Below, one piece after another: positions 61,661-64,000 of a DNA stretch of 64,000 bases. Source of the stretch: Muribaculaceae bacterium (GTDB lineage: Bacteria > Bacteroidota > Bacteroidia > Bacteroidales > Muribaculaceae). A program made the translations under genes and the position numbers. The stretch covers positions 28,363 to 92,362 of the forward strand of contig JAFQAS010000025.1 in assembly GCA_017399915.1 (NCBI GenBank). The letters run 5' to 3'. The notes under the pieces are model-generated. The model was not told the DNA's origin. It made no database searches and worked only from the letters and a program-made list of their open reading frames with translations. Position 1 is the stretch's first letter. Every line of letters starts with the position of its first letter.

Positions 61661-64000
61661 TTATTGTTTAATCATAATTTTTGCTATGCCAAGAGTGTTG
61701 ACAATATACATTCCTTGTGGCAATTCATCAACATTGATACTTACCATTGTGTCATTGATATCTTTAACCACTTTCACCAATTGACCTTCCATTGTGAAGA
61801 TTTTCACTTCGCCCATAGCCATTGGTGCTTGCAATGTAAATGTGCTACCCACGGGGTTAGGATAAAGCATAACTCCTCCGGTAGCATTGGTGATAACGCC
61901 TTCTACACCGGTTACTGTTGTCGTAAAGTCAACTGACACATTCTTTAACGTTGTAGGAACAGATATCATATTCATAGTTGCTACAGGTTGAGATTCATCA
62001 TCAGCAAGAGATACTGCATTTGACATCATTGAGTAATCTTTATCAGCGTTATACTCATTAACCTTTAACATTACGCCCTCTATCATAGGATAATCCGTTG
62101 TGATTATAACGCTCATCTTAATAGCGCTTCTTTCCTCCGATGTTGCAACTAAACTCGAACCGCCCCACACATAGTGAATATTCATAGGTAATTTGCGTTG
62201 TGTTGAAGCCAAATCCGACCAATCTGTACTTTGGGTTCCGTCATATCCTATCCCTGAAAGGAATTTTGTGATACCACTTTTTTCAAGAGCGGTATTGTAT
62301 TCTTCAACTTGCGTATCTGACAACACATTTGCAGCATAATATTGTGTCCATGTTGTCGACGAAGTCGTTTCATAATGACCGGCACATTCTGTTTGTGTAA
62401 CTGCGTGATATCCGATATATTTATTCAAATTATCACTATATTCGCCCCACACCCATTGAATTCCTGCATCATAATAATATGGATAATATCCATTATTTTC
62501 TGCATTTTCATAATAGAAGTGCGACCCTTTTCGTTGGAACAAAGCCCCAAGGGAAGATTCTCCTGTGATAGACAACTTGCTGAATGGTGTGGTTGGGTCT
62601 ATTGAAATTGTTGATTTCGTTCCATTGGTATTCGATACCATTACACTATTATTCTTTCGAGTGTAGGCAACATCTACTTTAGTTTCAAACAAATTGGCAA
62701 TAGTTGCGGGTGCATCATATTGTTGCTTGGTTATATTATCATTTACTGCCTTTTGTGCATCGGTTAAATTCATTTGGTCATAAATATTCCAATCGGTTTT
62801 CTCTATGGGCAACCCAAGTACATCTACTATAACTGGTGCATCTTTTGAATACAATGCGGCATTTTCATCGGAAGACTCTAATGTAGATGTTTTTATTACT
62901 GCACCATTTTGCAAAACATGATAAGTATATTGCACTTTCCAATTGGCCAACACTTCTTCAGTCACATCTAATGGATTAATTACACTTCCGCGTGTTCCAA
63001 GTGTATTTGCATGCTTTAATGCAATGGGGTTTGTAACTTCGTCGCTCCCTTTCCGCAATTTCGCCCCCATTGGCAATATTTCATCACGTTGCATACTGCT
63101 ATAATCGTCATCGGCATGCAAAGGAAGGAACTCTGCCATACTCATACTTGTAGATGCTCCGGGCACTGTCATTTTTGCTATGATATCGCCTGTTCCCACA
63201 AAGTTATAGCCGCGATTTGCAACGCCATATACTTTCACTTTATATTCCACTTCGGGATTTACATTGTGCCAAACAAGTGATGGCAATGCTGTTCCTGACG
63301 CCGATACGGCTGAGAAGCCTTCTACTATGGCATAAAATCCATTAGCGGTATAGTGACTGCAGTTATGTGACGCAAACACCGGAGTGATTCCTTGTCCTGT
63401 GGTCACTGTCATACCGGAGGTCAAACATTCCACACTTGTAGCTTGCGACAATGCTGTGGCGGTTTCTTCATCTTCGGCTACCAAAACATATTTTGTGATT
63501 GATGCTTTTACTTTATTATCAGCAAATGGAACTGTGAGATTGCTATTGGTTTCCACATCAAGCTTGAGGTTGAATGAATATTTATCTCCCTCCTTTATTT
63601 GTGACAACGTTCCGTTTACCGGAATACGAGGAGCCGACGATGTGATTGTTGTGTTTCCATAGGCTTCTGTTCCTCGATGATTTGATGCCGAATAGATAGG
63701 AATAACCATGTATTCATAAACTATATCATAGTCGTCACTTGTATCTTCTGTATCAGCGCCACCATAAGGTATCGCTTTATGGGTAAACGACCCTTTAGGA
63801 GCATTTTCCGGATTATAATCACCATCCACATTATCTCCATCTGCATAATCAGGATAATATATTATTTTGCCATCAGCGTCACGTTCTGTGTACGCAATAG
63901 AAGATGTTCCGGCAAGAGACCATGTGTCATCACATAATGTCACAAGGTTACCGCTATCGTCACGTTTATATGTTCGATACCACACTTCGTAATTATTCAA
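61661..64000 (-). CDS. Large secreted protein with type A type IX sorting domain (5' end outside window)
   Basis: The gene continues beyond the right window edge; 779 residues are visible from its C-terminal side. The end GGVMLYPNPVGSTFTLQ...LPQGMYIVNTLGIAKIMIK is a classical type A C-terminal domain of the type IX secretion system (YPNP, G-x-Y). Earlier, KYIGYHAVTQTECAGHYE, LSDTQVEEYN and MNIHYVWGG resemble segments of the 3624-7796 protein (KYIGIYADAQGMDCAGHY, EYN, VHNVWSGN), showing that the two are paralogs with different tails. Fibronectin-like stretches occur between. Surface role likely; function unknown. Confidence 0.8.
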   Translation of the reverse strand: MNNYEVWYRTYKRDDSGNLVTLCDDTWSLAGTSSIAYTERDADGKIIYYPDYADGDNVDGDYNPENAPKGSFTHKAIPYGGADTEDTSDDYDIVYEYMVIPIYSASNHRGTEAYGNTTITSSAPRIPVNGTLSQIKEGDKYSFNLKLDVETNSNLTVPFADNKVKASITKYVLVAEDEETATALSQATSVECLTSGMTVTTGQGITPVFASHNCSHYTANGFYAIVEGFSAVSASGTALPSLVWHNVNPEVEYKVKVYGVANRGYNFVGTGDIIAKMTVPGASTSMSMAEFLPLHADDDYSSMQRDEILPMGAKLRKGSDEVTNPIALKHANTLGTRGSVINPLDVTEEVLANWKVQYTYHVLQNGAVIKTSTLESSDENAALYSKDAPVIVDVLGLPIEKTDWNIYDQMNLTDAQKAVNDNITKQQYDAPATIANLFETKVDVAYTRKNNSVMVSNTNGTKSTISIDPTTPFSKLSITGESSLGALFQRKGSHFYYENAENNGYYPYYYDAGIQWVWGEYSDNLNKYIGYHAVTQTECAGHYETTSSTTWTQYYAANVLSDTQVEEYNTALEKSGITKFLSGIGYDGTQSTDWSDLASTQRKLPMNIHYVWGGSSLVATSEERSAIKMSVIITTDYPMIEGVMLKVNEYNADKDYSMMSNAVSLADDESQPVATMNMISVPTTLKNVSVDFTTTVTGVEGVITNATGGVMLYPNPVGSTFTLQAPMAMGEVKIFTMEGQLVKVVKDINDTMVSINVDELPQGMYIVNTLGIAKIMIKQ

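Overview
The window looks like chromosome from a member of the order Bacteroidales. Evidence: promoter elements of the Bacteroidetes type (TAnnTTTG near -7, often with TTG/TTTG about 19-20 bases upstream), start codons in A/T-rich context without Shine-Dalgarno sequences, several lipoproteins with LSSC-type lipoboxes, secreted proteins ending in type IX-secretion-like C-terminal domains, and typical genes (DUF4172 Fic, DUF4143 ATPase, ATP-type PEP carboxykinase, two-ABC ModF-like protein). The family (for example Muribaculaceae, Prevotellaceae) cannot be settled from sequence reading alone.

Layout. 1-2752: the end of a phage-like module (unknown protein plus large terminase). 2753-9305: an accessory zone with a giant secreted protein, one small DUF559 (Vsr-like) nuclease gene, and many copies of a structured dispersed repeat; the nuclease gene is bracketed by two inverted copies of the short repeat unit, so it looks like a small mobile element. 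9306-10736: a second secreted protein. 11120-17873: tripartite RND efflux operon followed by an lpxA-type acyltransferase. 17959-22346: housekeeping genes (recF, DUF721, thioesterase, SIS isomerase, TPR protein, ribH) and tRNA-Tyr and tRNA-Gly. 22487-25787: lipoprotein, mtnN, luxS (activated methyl cycle and AI-2) and an AlbA_2 protein. 26105-33842: SGNH hydrolase, macro-like protein, membrane proteins, kinase, metal permease, peptide transporter, SufE and an M28-type lipoprotein. 34006-39838: lipoprotein, a fused ABC ATPase-DUF4435 protein (PARIS-like) overlapping menA, and a Fic gene flanked by inverted palindromes. 39888-46867: candidate structured RNA, ModF-like ABC protein, SPOR lipoprotein, TPR protein, mgtE, rsmA. 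46868-54682: metK behind a convincing SAM-II-type riboswitch and attenuator hairpin, PpiD-like chaperone, methyltransferase, MBL hydrolase, pckA. 54780-61551: a DUF4143 ATPase cassette between 36-bp direct repeats, a broken duplicate of the mutS 5' end, a structured RNA leader, a secreted protein, then intact mutS and rlmN. 61661-64000: 3' part of a large secreted protein paralogous to the one at 3624-7796.

The most interesting items are the DUF559 gene with its inverted repeats and covarying hairpins, the DUF4143 cassette with its promoter-overlapping palindrome and the adjacent mutS duplication, the Fic gene with matching palindromes at both ends, the single-gene PARIS-like ATPase/TOPRIM protein, the SAM-II riboswitch of metK, and the nested RNA structure at 56629-56771 with mutually exclusive pairings.
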